Of a stretch of DNA of 35,922 nt, positions 11,920 to 18,966 are shown in pieces (positions within the stretch are counted from its first letter, which is position 1; each line of letters begins with the position of its first letter). The translations under genes were made by a program, and so were the position numbers. The notes beneath the pieces were generated by a model, which did not search any database, was not told the DNA's origin, and saw nothing but the letters and a program-made list of their open reading frames with translations. The stretch comes from Candidatus Omnitrophota bacterium (GTDB taxonomy: Bacteria; Omnitrophota; Gorgyraeia; Gygaellales; Profunditerraquicolaceae), in contig JAQUMI010000011.1 in assembly GCA_028718225.1 (NCBI GenBank), positions 1 to 35,922 of the forward strand, in the 5' to 3' direction.

Positions 11920-13446
11920 ATGGTTAAAAATACAGGTTTTGATAATGAGAAATACCTTAAAGAGCAGACCGCCGCGATTATAGACCGGGTTAAAAAGTTT
12001 GATAATAAACTCTACCTGGAATTCGGCGGAAAACTTTGTTTTGATTACCATGCCTCCCGGGTCCTTCCCGGTTATGATCCTAATGTCAAGATACGGCTGT
12101 TGCAATCCCTGAAAGATAAGATCGATATTGTTTTGGCTATCTATGCCGGCGACATCGAGAGGGGGAGAGTGCGCGGAGATTTCGGGATAACCTATGACGC
12201 TGCGACCCTTAAATTGATCGATGATTTAAGGAAATGGGGCCTGGATATCCTGGCAGTGGTAATCACCCGTTTTGCCAATCAGTCTTCAGCCGTAATTTTT
12301 AAAAATAAATTAGAGCGCCGCGGGGTCAAGGTCTATTTACATTATCCCATAGAAGGTTACCCTGCAGATATAGATGCGATTGTAAACGAGAATGGCTTTG
12401 GGAAGAACGATTTTATCGAAACTAAAAAACCGATATGCGTAGTTACTGCCCCGGGCCCCAACAGCGGAAAGCTCGCCGTATGCCTGTCACAATTGTACCA
12501 GGAGCATAAGCGCGGGACAAATGCCGGTTATGCCAAGTTTGAGACTTTTCCCATCTGGAATATTCCCTTAAAGCATCCGGTAAACGTGGCTTATGAGGCA
12601 GCCACGGCGGACATTCTGGATTTTAATCTGGTTGACCCGTTTCATCTGGAGAAATATAAAGAAACCGCCATAAATTATAACCGCGATGTGGACAGCTTTC
12701 CGATATTAAAGTTAATCTTAAGCAAGATACTGGATAAGCAGGCGGATATGCCGGTGTATAATTCGCCTACGGATATGGGGGTTAACCGGGCCGGGTTCGG
12801 TATCGTGGATGATGGAATAGTCCAGGAAGCGGCCAAACAGGAATTAATCCGCCGGTATTTCAGGTATAATTCCGAGTATGTCCTGGGAGTAGAAAAAAAA
12901 GAAACCGTTGACCGGGTCAGTCTGCTGATGGAAGAATTAGGAGTTAAGCTTGTGGACCGGGTTGTAGTCGGAGTAGCCCGTAAAGCAGCAGAAGAAGCGG
13001 AAGGCCAAGGTAAAGGGAATGCCGGCATATTTTGCGGAGCAGCGATTCAGCTCAATGACGGCCGCATTATTACCGGAAAGAATTCCAGGCTTATGCACGC
13101 TGCTTCCAGCCTGATTTTGAACGCAGTCAAGGTTTTAGCGAATATTCCCGATGAAATCCTGCTTCTTTCCCCGCATGTTATCAGCCAGATCAGCAAATTA
13201 AAAGAAGCTATACTTGATGCAGAAACAGAGAGCCTGGATCTGGAAGAAGCGTTAATCGGGCTTTCTATCAGCGCGACGACTAATCACACGGTAGAGCTGG
13301 CTATGAAGAAACTGGTGGAATTAAGAGGGTGTGAGGTGCATATGACGCATATTCCTACTCCCGGAGATGAAGTCGGTTTAAAAAGGCTGGGGGTAAATCT
13401 GACTACCGACGGAAAGTTTTCCTCCCATAATCTCTTCGTCACTTAA
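11920..13446 (+). CDS. DUF1846 (UPF0371) family protein
   Basis: A 508-residue protein matching the DUF1846/UPF0371 family in length and in several typical stretches: LYLEFGGKLCFDYHASRVLPG near the N-terminus, VVTAPGPNSGKLAVCLSQLY (about 180-199), a P-loop-like segment, and NAGYAKFETFPIWNIPLKHPVN. Structures exist for the family but, as far as I know, no settled function. The gene has its own promoter and is followed after 3 bases by the beta-CASP nuclease gene, so the two are probably one operon. Confidence 0.9.
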   Translation: MVKNTGFDNEKYLKEQTAAIIDRVKKFDNKLYLEFGGKLCFDYHASRVLPGYDPNVKIRLLQSLKDKIDIVLAIYAGDIERGRVRGDFGITYDAATLKLIDDLRKWGLDILAVVITRFANQSSAVIFKNKLERRGVKVYLHYPIEGYPADIDAIVNENGFGKNDFIETKKPICVVTAPGPNSGKLAVCLSQLYQEHKRGTNAGYAKFETFPIWNIPLKHPVNVAYEAATADILDFNLVDPFHLEKYKETAINYNRDVDSFPILKLILSKILDKQADMPVYNSPTDMGVNRAGFGIVDDGIVQEAAKQELIRRYFRYNSEYVLGVEKKETVDRVSLLMEELGVKLVDRVVVGVARKAAEEAEGQGKGNAGIFCGAAIQLNDGRIITGKNSRLMHAASSLILNAVKVLANIPDEILLLSPHVISQISKLKEAILDAETESLDLEEALIGLSISATTNHTVELAMKKLVELRGCEVHMTHIPTPGDEVGLKRLGVNLTTDGKFSSHNLFVT

Positions 13447-13449
13447 TCT

Positions 13450-14844
13450 ATGGCGGTTAAATTAAAATTTTTAGGCGGAGTAAGAACGGTTACCGGCTCA
13501 AGCCATCTGGTGACATCCGGAAGGACTGAGGTCATCCTGGACGCCGGGCTCTTCCAGGGGCACCGGGATGAGTCTTATAAAATAAACACAGCCTTTAATT
13601 TTAACCCGCGCTCCATTAATGCCCTGGTCTTGTCGCACGCGCACGTTGACCACTGCGGAAATATCCCGAGCCTGATTAAGAAGGGCCTGCGCTGTAAAAT
13701 TTACACTACTCCCGCTACTAAGGACCTGGCCCAGCTTATGCTTGAAGATTCCGGCAAGATCCAGGAAGAAGATATTAAATATGTGAATAAGATAAATAAA
13801 AGGATAGGCCTAGCCGAAAGAAAGCCGCTCTATACTAAAAAAGAAGCGGCCAGGGCTACTAAGATATTCCGGCCAATTGCCTATAATCAAAAATTCTGCA
13901 TTGCTAAAAATATCTACGTTACGCTGCTTAATGCCGGCCACATATTAGGTTCAGCCGTAACCGTGTTGGATATTAAGGACGATAACCGTAGTATACGCCT
14001 GGGTTATGCCGTGGATTTGGGCAGAAAAAACCTTCCTTTACTCAATGACCCGGTTATCCCCAGGGGCTTAGACTATCTGATTTTGGAGAGCACTTACGGC
14101 GCCAGACTCCATGCCCCGGTTGAAGAGGCCCAGTCAAAATTAAGAGAGGCAATCTCGCGTACCCTGCGCCGGGGGGGAAAAGTACTTATTCCGTCTTTTA
14201 CCCTAGAGCGCACGCAGGAAGTAATTTATTTTCTGAACGAGTTGTTAAAAGAAAAACTCATCCCTTATGTCCCGATATACGTGGATAGCCCTCTGGCAAC
14301 AGACATCACCGAAGTATTTGAGTACCATACTGATTACCTGGATAAAGAAACCCGCCAGGCTATTACCAAGGGAGACAGCCCGTTCGGGTTCTTAAACTTA
14401 AGGTTTATCCGCGACCAGAAGGAATCCAAGGCCTTAAATGCGGACAAGCGGCCGATGATTATTATTGCCGGTAGCGGCATGTGCGAATCCGGGAGGATCC
14501 TGCACCATCTGCAGAACAATATTGAAGATTCCCGGAACACGGTCCTGGTAGTCGGCTATATGGCCAAAGATACTTTGGGCAGGAGAATAGTAGACAGGGA
14601 AAAGATCGTGCGTATCTTCGGCATAGAATATGAACTTAATGCGGAAGTAGTGATTATTAACGCTATGTCCGGGCATGCCGATAAGGATGAACTCTTGGAA
14701 TTTGTAAATGCCTGCCTACCTTTAAAACGCATCTTTCTGGTGCATGGAGAAGAAGAACAGTGCCAGGCACTATTTGATACGCTTACCCAAAAAGGCCTGA
14801 ATGTCTATATTCCGTCAAAAGACGAAGAAGTGTTGCTTGAATAG
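13450..14844 (+). CDS. Beta-CASP metallo-beta-lactamase-fold RNase
   Basis: A 464-residue protein of the metallo-beta-lactamase/beta-CASP type, usually an RNA nuclease. The zinc motif is HAHVDH (63-68), with further ligands in NAGHILGS and the Asp of AVDLGRKN. The beta-CASP insert is visible through ESTYGARLH, IPSFTLERTQEVI and VDSPLAT, followed by IAGSGMCESGRILHHL and the closing histidines in AMSGHADKDEL and LVHGEEEQ. The common FSGDLGR motif is AVDLGR here, keeping the metal-binding Asp. It starts 3 bases after DUF1846. The physiological RNA target is unknown. Confidence 0.93.
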   Translation: MAVKLKFLGGVRTVTGSSHLVTSGRTEVILDAGLFQGHRDESYKINTAFNFNPRSINALVLSHAHVDHCGNIPSLIKKGLRCKIYTTPATKDLAQLMLEDSGKIQEEDIKYVNKINKRIGLAERKPLYTKKEAARATKIFRPIAYNQKFCIAKNIYVTLLNAGHILGSAVTVLDIKDDNRSIRLGYAVDLGRKNLPLLNDPVIPRGLDYLILESTYGARLHAPVEEAQSKLREAISRTLRRGGKVLIPSFTLERTQEVIYFLNELLKEKLIPYVPIYVDSPLATDITEVFEYHTDYLDKETRQAITKGDSPFGFLNLRFIRDQKESKALNADKRPMIIIAGSGMCESGRILHHLQNNIEDSRNTVLVVGYMAKDTLGRRIVDREKIVRIFGIEYELNAEVVIINAMSGHADKDELLEFVNACLPLKRIFLVHGEEEQCQALFDTLTQKGLNVYIPSKDEEVLLE

Positions 14845-14864
14845 GAATTGTATGGTAATATAAT
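14837..14864 (+). promoter_or_regulatory. Sigma70-type promoter for the bL27-like gene
   Basis: TTGAAT (14837-14842), a 16-base spacer and consensus TATAAT (14859-14864), overlapping the end of the beta-CASP gene. ATG 14902 follows with a strong AGGAGG, giving the small gene an independent, probably strong start. Confidence 0.65.
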
Positions 14865-14901
14865 TTTTCATTTAAAGAGGCAAAATCAAGGAGGTAATCA
14901 A

Positions 14902-15147
14902 ATGACAGGTGGATTTTCAACACCCAAGAAAGACAAGGCGAATAAAGTTTCCGCAGGTATGTCCGTTTTAACCGGACAAATTTTAGTCAGAGGAGTGGAT
15001 ACTTATAAAGCCGGAATCAATGTTAAGGGCTTAGGTACATTATTTGCTGTTTGCCCGGGCAAGGTTTACTTTACCAGGAAAAAGACCAGCCATGGTAAAG
15101 TACGCACTTTTGTCAATATCAAACCCGCCGAGAAGAAAACTAAATAG
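14902..15147 (+). CDS. rpmA: Stand-alone bL27-like ribosomal protein
   Basis: An 81-residue basic protein. The stretch TGQILVRGVDTYKAGINVKG-LGTLFAVCPGKVYFTRKK and the ending VRTFVNIKP align with the bL27 core (AGSIIVRQRGT, PGxNVGxGxDxTLFA, GxVxFxxK, YVSVxP). The N-terminus is unlike ordinary bL27: the GGSTRNGRDS segment is replaced by GGFSTPKKDKANKV, and the RQRGT element by RGVDT. ATG 14902 was chosen because AGGAGG lies six bases upstream; an in-frame ATG at 14848 would add 18 residues without a ribosome binding site. No rplU or obg is adjacent, so this may be the only, relocated bL27 or a divergent paralogue. The symbol is tentative. Confidence 0.75.
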   Translation: MTGGFSTPKKDKANKVSAGMSVLTGQILVRGVDTYKAGINVKGLGTLFAVCPGKVYFTRKKTSHGKVRTFVNIKPAEKKTK

Positions 15148-15161
15148 GCTTTTAGCGTATT

Positions 15162-16250
15162 ATGCAGGATAGGGCCAAGCAGTATTCTAACATTAAATAT
15201 ACCCTTGAGATTGCGGGTATAATCTATACCTTAGTTATTATTACCCTATTCCTGAAATCAGGCTTATCTCAATGGTTCGTCCTGGCTTTAAGTAAAACCC
15301 AGTTAACTTTCCTGCTCCTTCCTTTATACCTGCTTATAGTATCACTGGGTTATTACCTGCTGGTTCTTCCATTTAATTTTTATCAAACCTATGTCCTGGA
15401 GCACAAATTTTCCTTAACTACCCAGCCGCTGGCGGATTGGTTTAAGGACCAGTTTAAATCCGGAGTAATATCCTACCTGATCATTCTTATACTAGTGAGC
15501 GCGTTTTATTTTATTTTAAAATATAATCCGGATACCTGGTGGCTGGCTGTCTCTATATTCTGGATTTTCTTTAGCATTGTCCTGGCCAAGCTCCTGCCGG
15601 TAGTCATTATCCCGCTATTTTTCAAATATAAAAAACTAAGCGACGGGGACTTGCGCCAGCGTATTATGCGCCTGGCTGGGAAGATGAAGGTCAAGGTTTT
15701 GGATTGTTTTGAGATTGATTTCAGCAAGAAGACCTTAAAAGGAAATGCCGCTTTCGTGGGTATCGGCAATACCCGCCGGGTAATTTTAGCGGATACTTTG
15801 AAGGATAAATACAATTACGATGAAATTGAGGTTATCCTGGCGCATGAATTTGCGCATTATCAGTTGAAACACCTCTTAAAATTGATTCTGGTCAATTCTA
15901 TCATCACGTTGGCAGTTTTTTATTTGATCTTCCGGACCAACGCGTATATTTTGAATTTATTCGGCTTATCCTCTTTGAGCGATCTGGCAGGACTTCCGGT
16001 TGTGCTGGTGTATTTTATTGTCTTCGGTATAGTGACGCAGCCGCTGGAGGCTTTTATCAGCCGGAGCTTTGAGCGGAGCGCTGACAGCGTGGCATTAGAG
16101 GCTACCGGATTAAAAGACGCTTTTATTTCGACGATGGATAAACTCAGCCAGCAAAATCTCAGCGATAGGAATCCCCACCCCCTAATCAAGTTTTTCTTCT
16201 TTGACCATCCGCCGATTGATGAACGCATCAAAGCCGCAGTAAACCACTGA
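15162..16250 (+). CDS. M48-family (Ste24-like) membrane zinc metalloprotease
   Basis: A 362-residue integral membrane protease. It has several N-terminal membrane helices (about 17-32, 48-70, 103-120 and 127-151), the zinc motif HEFAH (228-232), two further membrane helices, and the third zinc ligand Glu304 in FERSADSVAL. It ends with the HPPIDERI element typical of the Ste24/CAAX protease 1 group. Bacterial members are thought to act in membrane protein quality control; the substrate here is unknown. No Shine-Dalgarno precedes ATG 15162. The last 60 bases recur, diverged, at 16733-16792. Confidence 0.93.
   Translation: MQDRAKQYSNIKYTLEIAGIIYTLVIITLFLKSGLSQWFVLALSKTQLTFLLLPLYLLIVSLGYYLLVLPFNFYQTYVLEHKFSLTTQPLADWFKDQFKSGVISYLIILILVSAFYFILKYNPDTWWLAVSIFWIFFSIVLAKLLPVVIIPLFFKYKKLSDGDLRQRIMRLAGKMKVKVLDCFEIDFSKKTLKGNAAFVGIGNTRRVILADTLKDKYNYDEIEVILAHEFAHYQLKHLLKLILVNSIITLAVFYLIFRTNAYILNLFGLSSLSDLAGLPVVLVYFIVFGIVTQPLEAFISRSFERSADSVALEATGLKDAFISTMDKLSQQNLSDRNPHPLIKFFFFDHPPIDERIKAAVNH
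16191..16250 (+). repeat. Direct repeat copy 1: 3' end of the M48 gene
   Basis: These 60 bases, ending at the M48 stop codon, match 16733-16792 at about 42 of 60 ungapped positions by hand count, including a shared TTTTTCTTCT start. The two copies flank the pilin-like gene. Confidence 0.75.
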
Positions 16251-16276
16251 AGAATTATCCTGCCCGTTATTTTTCG

Positions 16277-16305
16277 TTGTAATCGCTTTAAGCAGGTGAT
16301 AAAAT
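16277..16305 (+). promoter_or_regulatory. Promoter candidate for the pilin-like gene, leaderless spacing
   Basis: TTGTAA (16277-16282), a 17-base spacer and TAAAAT (16300-16305). The ATG at 16315 is 9 bases after the -10 box, and the intervening AAAAACCAA resembles the AAAAACCTA before ATG 8577. No ribosome binding site is seen, so the mRNA is probably leaderless. Confidence 0.55.
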
Positions 16306-16314
16306 AAAAACCAA

Positions 16315-16728
16315 ATGTACCAGTCGAATAAAGCCTTCACTTTAATCGAACTAATCATTGTTATAGTCATCGTCGCTATCCTCGCAGCAACTGCCATCCC
16401 TAAGTATTATGCCTCTGTAGAAAAAAGCAAAAGAACAGAACTATACGCTACTTTGGAAGCCGTAAGACGAGCACAACTAGCTTATTATGCGGTTTACGGA
16501 GCTTATCCCGGGACTAATACTTGGCCCGTCATAGTAGTTGTTGACGGAGATACTATTTATAATCTCTCCAACCCTACTAATAGCCATTGGCGGTATGGTT
16601 CGGGTAACGATCTGCCTGTTGATTGCGCTCCGGATGGAAGGTATACTTATGGTTATAAACAGCCGGGGGATACGTGTTGGTCGGGATTATGCGTTAACTC
16701 TGGAAAGGTTGTTGGATCTTGTACGTAA
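16315..16728 (+). CDS. Type IV pilin-like / pseudopilin protein
   Basis: A 137-residue protein with a class III prepilin signal: short basic leader MYQSNKA, then FTLIELIIVIVIVAILAATAIPKY. Cleavage is expected between Ala7 and Phe8, with Glu12 as the +5 glutamate. Ala replaces the usual Gly at -1, which some prepilin peptidases accept. The soluble part has an alpha-helical spine and four cysteines (104, 121, 126, 136) that could form two disulfides outside the cell. No assembly ATPase, platform protein or peptidase is nearby, so it depends on a machinery encoded elsewhere. It may be a minor pilin, a type II secretion pseudopilin or a competence pilin. Confidence 0.88.
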   Translation: MYQSNKAFTLIELIIVIVIVAILAATAIPKYYASVEKSKRTELYATLEAVRRAQLAYYAVYGAYPGTNTWPVIVVVDGDTIYNLSNPTNSHWRYGSGNDLPVDCAPDGRYTYGYKQPGDTCWSGLCVNSGKVVGSCT

Positions 16729-16732
16729 ATAA

Positions 16733-16792
16733 TTTTTCTTCTCTGGCTATCTACCGATAGACGAGCGCGTCAAAGCAGCGAGGAGCCGTTAA
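16733..16792 (+). pseudogene. Remnant of an M48 protease gene 3' end (direct repeat copy 2)
   Basis: The frame from 16733 reads FFFSGYLPIDERVKAARSR and then stops at 16790-16792. It matches the end of the M48 protease upstream (FFFFDHPPIDERIKAAVNH). The preceding in-frame triplet (16730) is a TAA, so nothing more of the gene remains. The stop overlaps the lpxB stop on the opposite strand, suggesting this was once the true 3' end of an M48 gene convergent with lpxB. Confidence 0.7.
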
Positions 16793-17922
16793 TTTTTTAG
16801 GAAATCAACTATGATTTTGGCGGCCCGGGTTGCTGCGCCGGACTGGCCTAAAGAAGATTTAACCGCGCTAAGTTCAGAGCGCATCCTTTCCGATTCCACG
16901 CGATTACTCAGGATTTCCAGGGCCTTGGCGGATATTTTTTCGGGTGAGGCGTTAAACTGGATGAATTCCGGGATAATTTTTTTGCCGGCGACGATATTTA
17001 CGATCCCGATATAAGGGATTTTTACCTGCGGCCGGTAAGAGAGGTAATTAAGAAGCCCCATTTTATAAATTATTAAAAAGGGCTTTTGCATAATTGCAGC
17101 TTCCAACACGGCTGTCCCCGAGCAGACCAAAGCAAAATCCGCGATATTTAAAGCATCATAGGTTTTTCCTTCTATGAATTTTACCTCAATATTGAATTTT
17201 TTGATTATCCGGTCATAAACTCCCCAGCTGGTTTGGCTGGGCTTGGCGATGACGAATTGCGCATTGATTTTTTTATGGATAAGCTGCCCGGCCTTAAGCA
17301 TTACCGGCAGTATTTTTTTTATCTCCTGTTTGCGCGAGCCCGGCAGGAGCGCGATGACCGGCCTGTTTTTTAAAAAGCTTAATTTATGCAATAGTTCATC
17401 TTTTTCTAGGCCTGGCCTGACAATATCCAGCAGTGCATGGCCGACGCAATCCGCGTCCACTCCCTGTTTCCGGTAGAATTCTTTTTCAAATTCAAAAAGA
17501 ACGATCATTTTCCGGATATATTTCTTAATGGTTTTTACTCTTCCTCTGCGGGAGGCCCAGACCTGCGGGCTGACATAATAGATAGTGGGGATGCGGTTGT
17601 TGATCGCTTTGGCCAGGCGCAGGTTAAACCCGGAAAAATCCACCAAGATTATGGCGTCAAATTTACCCGAGCGCACTTTTTCTAAAATCAAGTCTTTGAG
17701 GATAAAGAATCTGGGAAGTTTTTTGAGGACATCAAAAAAGCCCATGACACTCAGGCCCTTAGTATCATAGATTATTTCAGCGCCTGCCTGGGCCAGCAGA
17801 GAACTGCCTATTCCGGATATTTTTATTTCAGGGCTTATTTTTTTTATTGCGCTGGCCAAAGCGCTGGCGTGCAGTTCGCCCGAAGGCTCGCCGCAGATAA
17901 TCAGGATTTGTTTCTTTGCCAT
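16789..17922 (-). CDS. lpxB: Lipid-A-disaccharide synthase
   Basis: A 377-residue GT-B glycosyltransferase that joins UDP-2,3-diacyl-glucosamine and lipid X to form the lipid A disaccharide at the inner membrane. Family features include ICGEPSGELHAS at the N-terminus, LSVMGFFDVLKKLP, YYVSPQVWASRRGR, the VGHALLD segment and LLPGSRKQEI. I chose ATG at 17922 (MAKKQILIICGEPSGE) because the upstream open frame adds 29 residues with no family counterpart. The start overlaps the end of the Gfo/Idh gene by 22 bases, indicating coupling. It shows that the organism makes lipid A. Confidence 0.95.
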   Translation of the reverse strand: MAKKQILIICGEPSGELHASALASAIKKISPEIKISGIGSSLLAQAGAEIIYDTKGLSVMGFFDVLKKLPRFFILKDLILEKVRSGKFDAIILVDFSGFNLRLAKAINNRIPTIYYVSPQVWASRRGRVKTIKKYIRKMIVLFEFEKEFYRKQGVDADCVGHALLDIVRPGLEKDELLHKLSFLKNRPVIALLPGSRKQEIKKILPVMLKAGQLIHKKINAQFVIAKPSQTSWGVYDRIIKKFNIEVKFIEGKTYDALNIADFALVCSGTAVLEAAIMQKPFLIIYKMGLLNYLSYRPQVKIPYIGIVNIVAGKKIIPEFIQFNASPEKISAKALEILSNRVESERMRSELSAVKSSLGQSGAATRAAKIIVDFLKN

Positions 17923-18827
17923 ATCTGGTTTTGGATTTCCAAGGCCACTTTTAGGGCGCTGCGGGCAACTTCGCCTGATACAAGAGGCACCTGGCGTTTT
18001 GCCACGCAATCAACAAAGGCCTGTAATTCTTTTTGCAGGGGCTGTTCTTTCTCAATCGGCAGGTTTTCTTTAGTAATCTTCAAAAGGCCCTTGCGGTAGA
18101 CCCAGGCCTGGGCATCTTTGTAATCCAGCGAGATGTAGGTATTTTCCTGAAAGATGCGGATTTTACGCATGATTTCATCGGAAATACGGCTGGCAGTGAG
18201 ATTAGCTACGCAGCCGTTCTTAAACGTAATCCGGGCATTAGCAATATCTTCAAAGGAAGTCAGCACATTTATACCTACAGAATCAATACGCTCAACCGGC
18301 GAAGTAACCAGCCCCAGGATTATATCGATATCATGAATCATTATATCCAGGACTGCGCCGACATCAAGCGAGCGGTTGGGAAAAGGAGAAAGGCGGTGGC
18401 ATTCAATAAACTTCGGATTCTTGATTATTTTCTGGGTAGCCCCAAAAGCAGAATTAAAGCGCTCGATGTGCCCGACCTGCAGGATTAAACCGTTACTTTT
18501 AGCTGTTTTTATCAGGCTATCCGCTTCTTCTAAGGTCGGGGTAAAGGGTTTTTCGACCAGAGTATGGATATTATGCTTCAGAAAATCCGAGGCTATTGTA
18601 TGGTGTAATTTAGTCGGCACAGCCACGCTGACCGCATCTACCTTAGTGAAAAGTTCGCGATAATCCGGATAGCCCGGGACATTCAGGCCCCGGCTGATTT
18701 CATTTAAACGGGCCTTATTTGTATCGGAGATAGCTTCAAGCGAGCAGCCGGGGAGTTCCTGGTATATCTTGGCATGGATACTGCCTAAGTGCCCTACGCC
18801 AATCACTCCCACCTTTAATTTAGCCAT
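17901..18827 (-). CDS. Gfo/Idh/MocA-family oxidoreductase of the lipid A locus
   Basis: A 308-residue NAD(P)-dependent sugar dehydrogenase. The Rossmann motif GVIGVGHLGSIH is at the N-terminus, the conserved EKP is in LVEKPFTPT, followed by LQVGHIERFN and the catalytic-region DIMIHDIDIIL. ATG 18827 (MAKLKVGVIG) is preferred over a start 69 bases upstream because that extension is not family-like and a promoter ends 6 bases before 18827. Position directly before lpxB and opposite msbA links it to lipid A. A GnnA-like role (oxidising UDP-GlcNAc at C3) is possible, but no partner aminotransferase is in view; other UDP-sugar dehydrogenases fit too. Confidence 0.9.
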   Translation of the reverse strand: MAKLKVGVIGVGHLGSIHAKIYQELPGCSLEAISDTNKARLNEISRGLNVPGYPDYRELFTKVDAVSVAVPTKLHHTIASDFLKHNIHTLVEKPFTPTLEEADSLIKTAKSNGLILQVGHIERFNSAFGATQKIIKNPKFIECHRLSPFPNRSLDVGAVLDIMIHDIDIILGLVTSPVERIDSVGINVLTSFEDIANARITFKNGCVANLTASRISDEIMRKIRIFQENTYISLDYKDAQAWVYRKGLLKITKENLPIEKEQPLQKELQAFVDCVAKRQVPLVSGEVARSALKVALEIQNQIWQRNKS

Positions 18828-18833
18828 AAAGGA

Positions 18834-18862
18834 ATAATAGCAAACCGCCTGCCTTATTGCAA
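18834..18862 (-). promoter_or_regulatory. Sigma70-type promoter for Gfo/Idh-lpxB, leaderless spacing
   Basis: On the minus strand, TTGCAA (18862-18857), a 17-base spacer and TATTAT (18839-18834). ATG 18827 follows after only 6 bases, so transcription should start on or next to the A of the start codon. Confidence 0.7.
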
Positions 18863-18889
18863 CTATAATCTTTATAGGCAATAAAAAAG

Positions 18890-18918
18890 TTGCCACAGGC
18901 CGCCGGATATGCTACAAT
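18890..18918 (+). promoter_or_regulatory. Sigma70-type promoter and leader of msbA
   Basis: TTGCCA (18890-18895), a 17-base spacer and TACAAT (18913-18918), diverging from the Gfo/Idh promoter. The leader of about 40 bases contains a 6-bp hairpin (GCCTGT 18936-18941 with ACAGGC 18949-18954) shortly before the AGAAAG ribosome binding site. Confidence 0.75.
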
Positions 18919-18966
18919 ACCTTTCCTTTTGGAGAGCCTGTCTTCTCAACAGGCAGAAAGCAAAAA

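Noticed and set aside
17923-18009. Upstream extension of lpxB by 29 residues
   Set aside because: It lies inside the Gfo/Idh gene and does not resemble any LpxB N-terminus; MAKKQILIICGEPSGE is the natural start.
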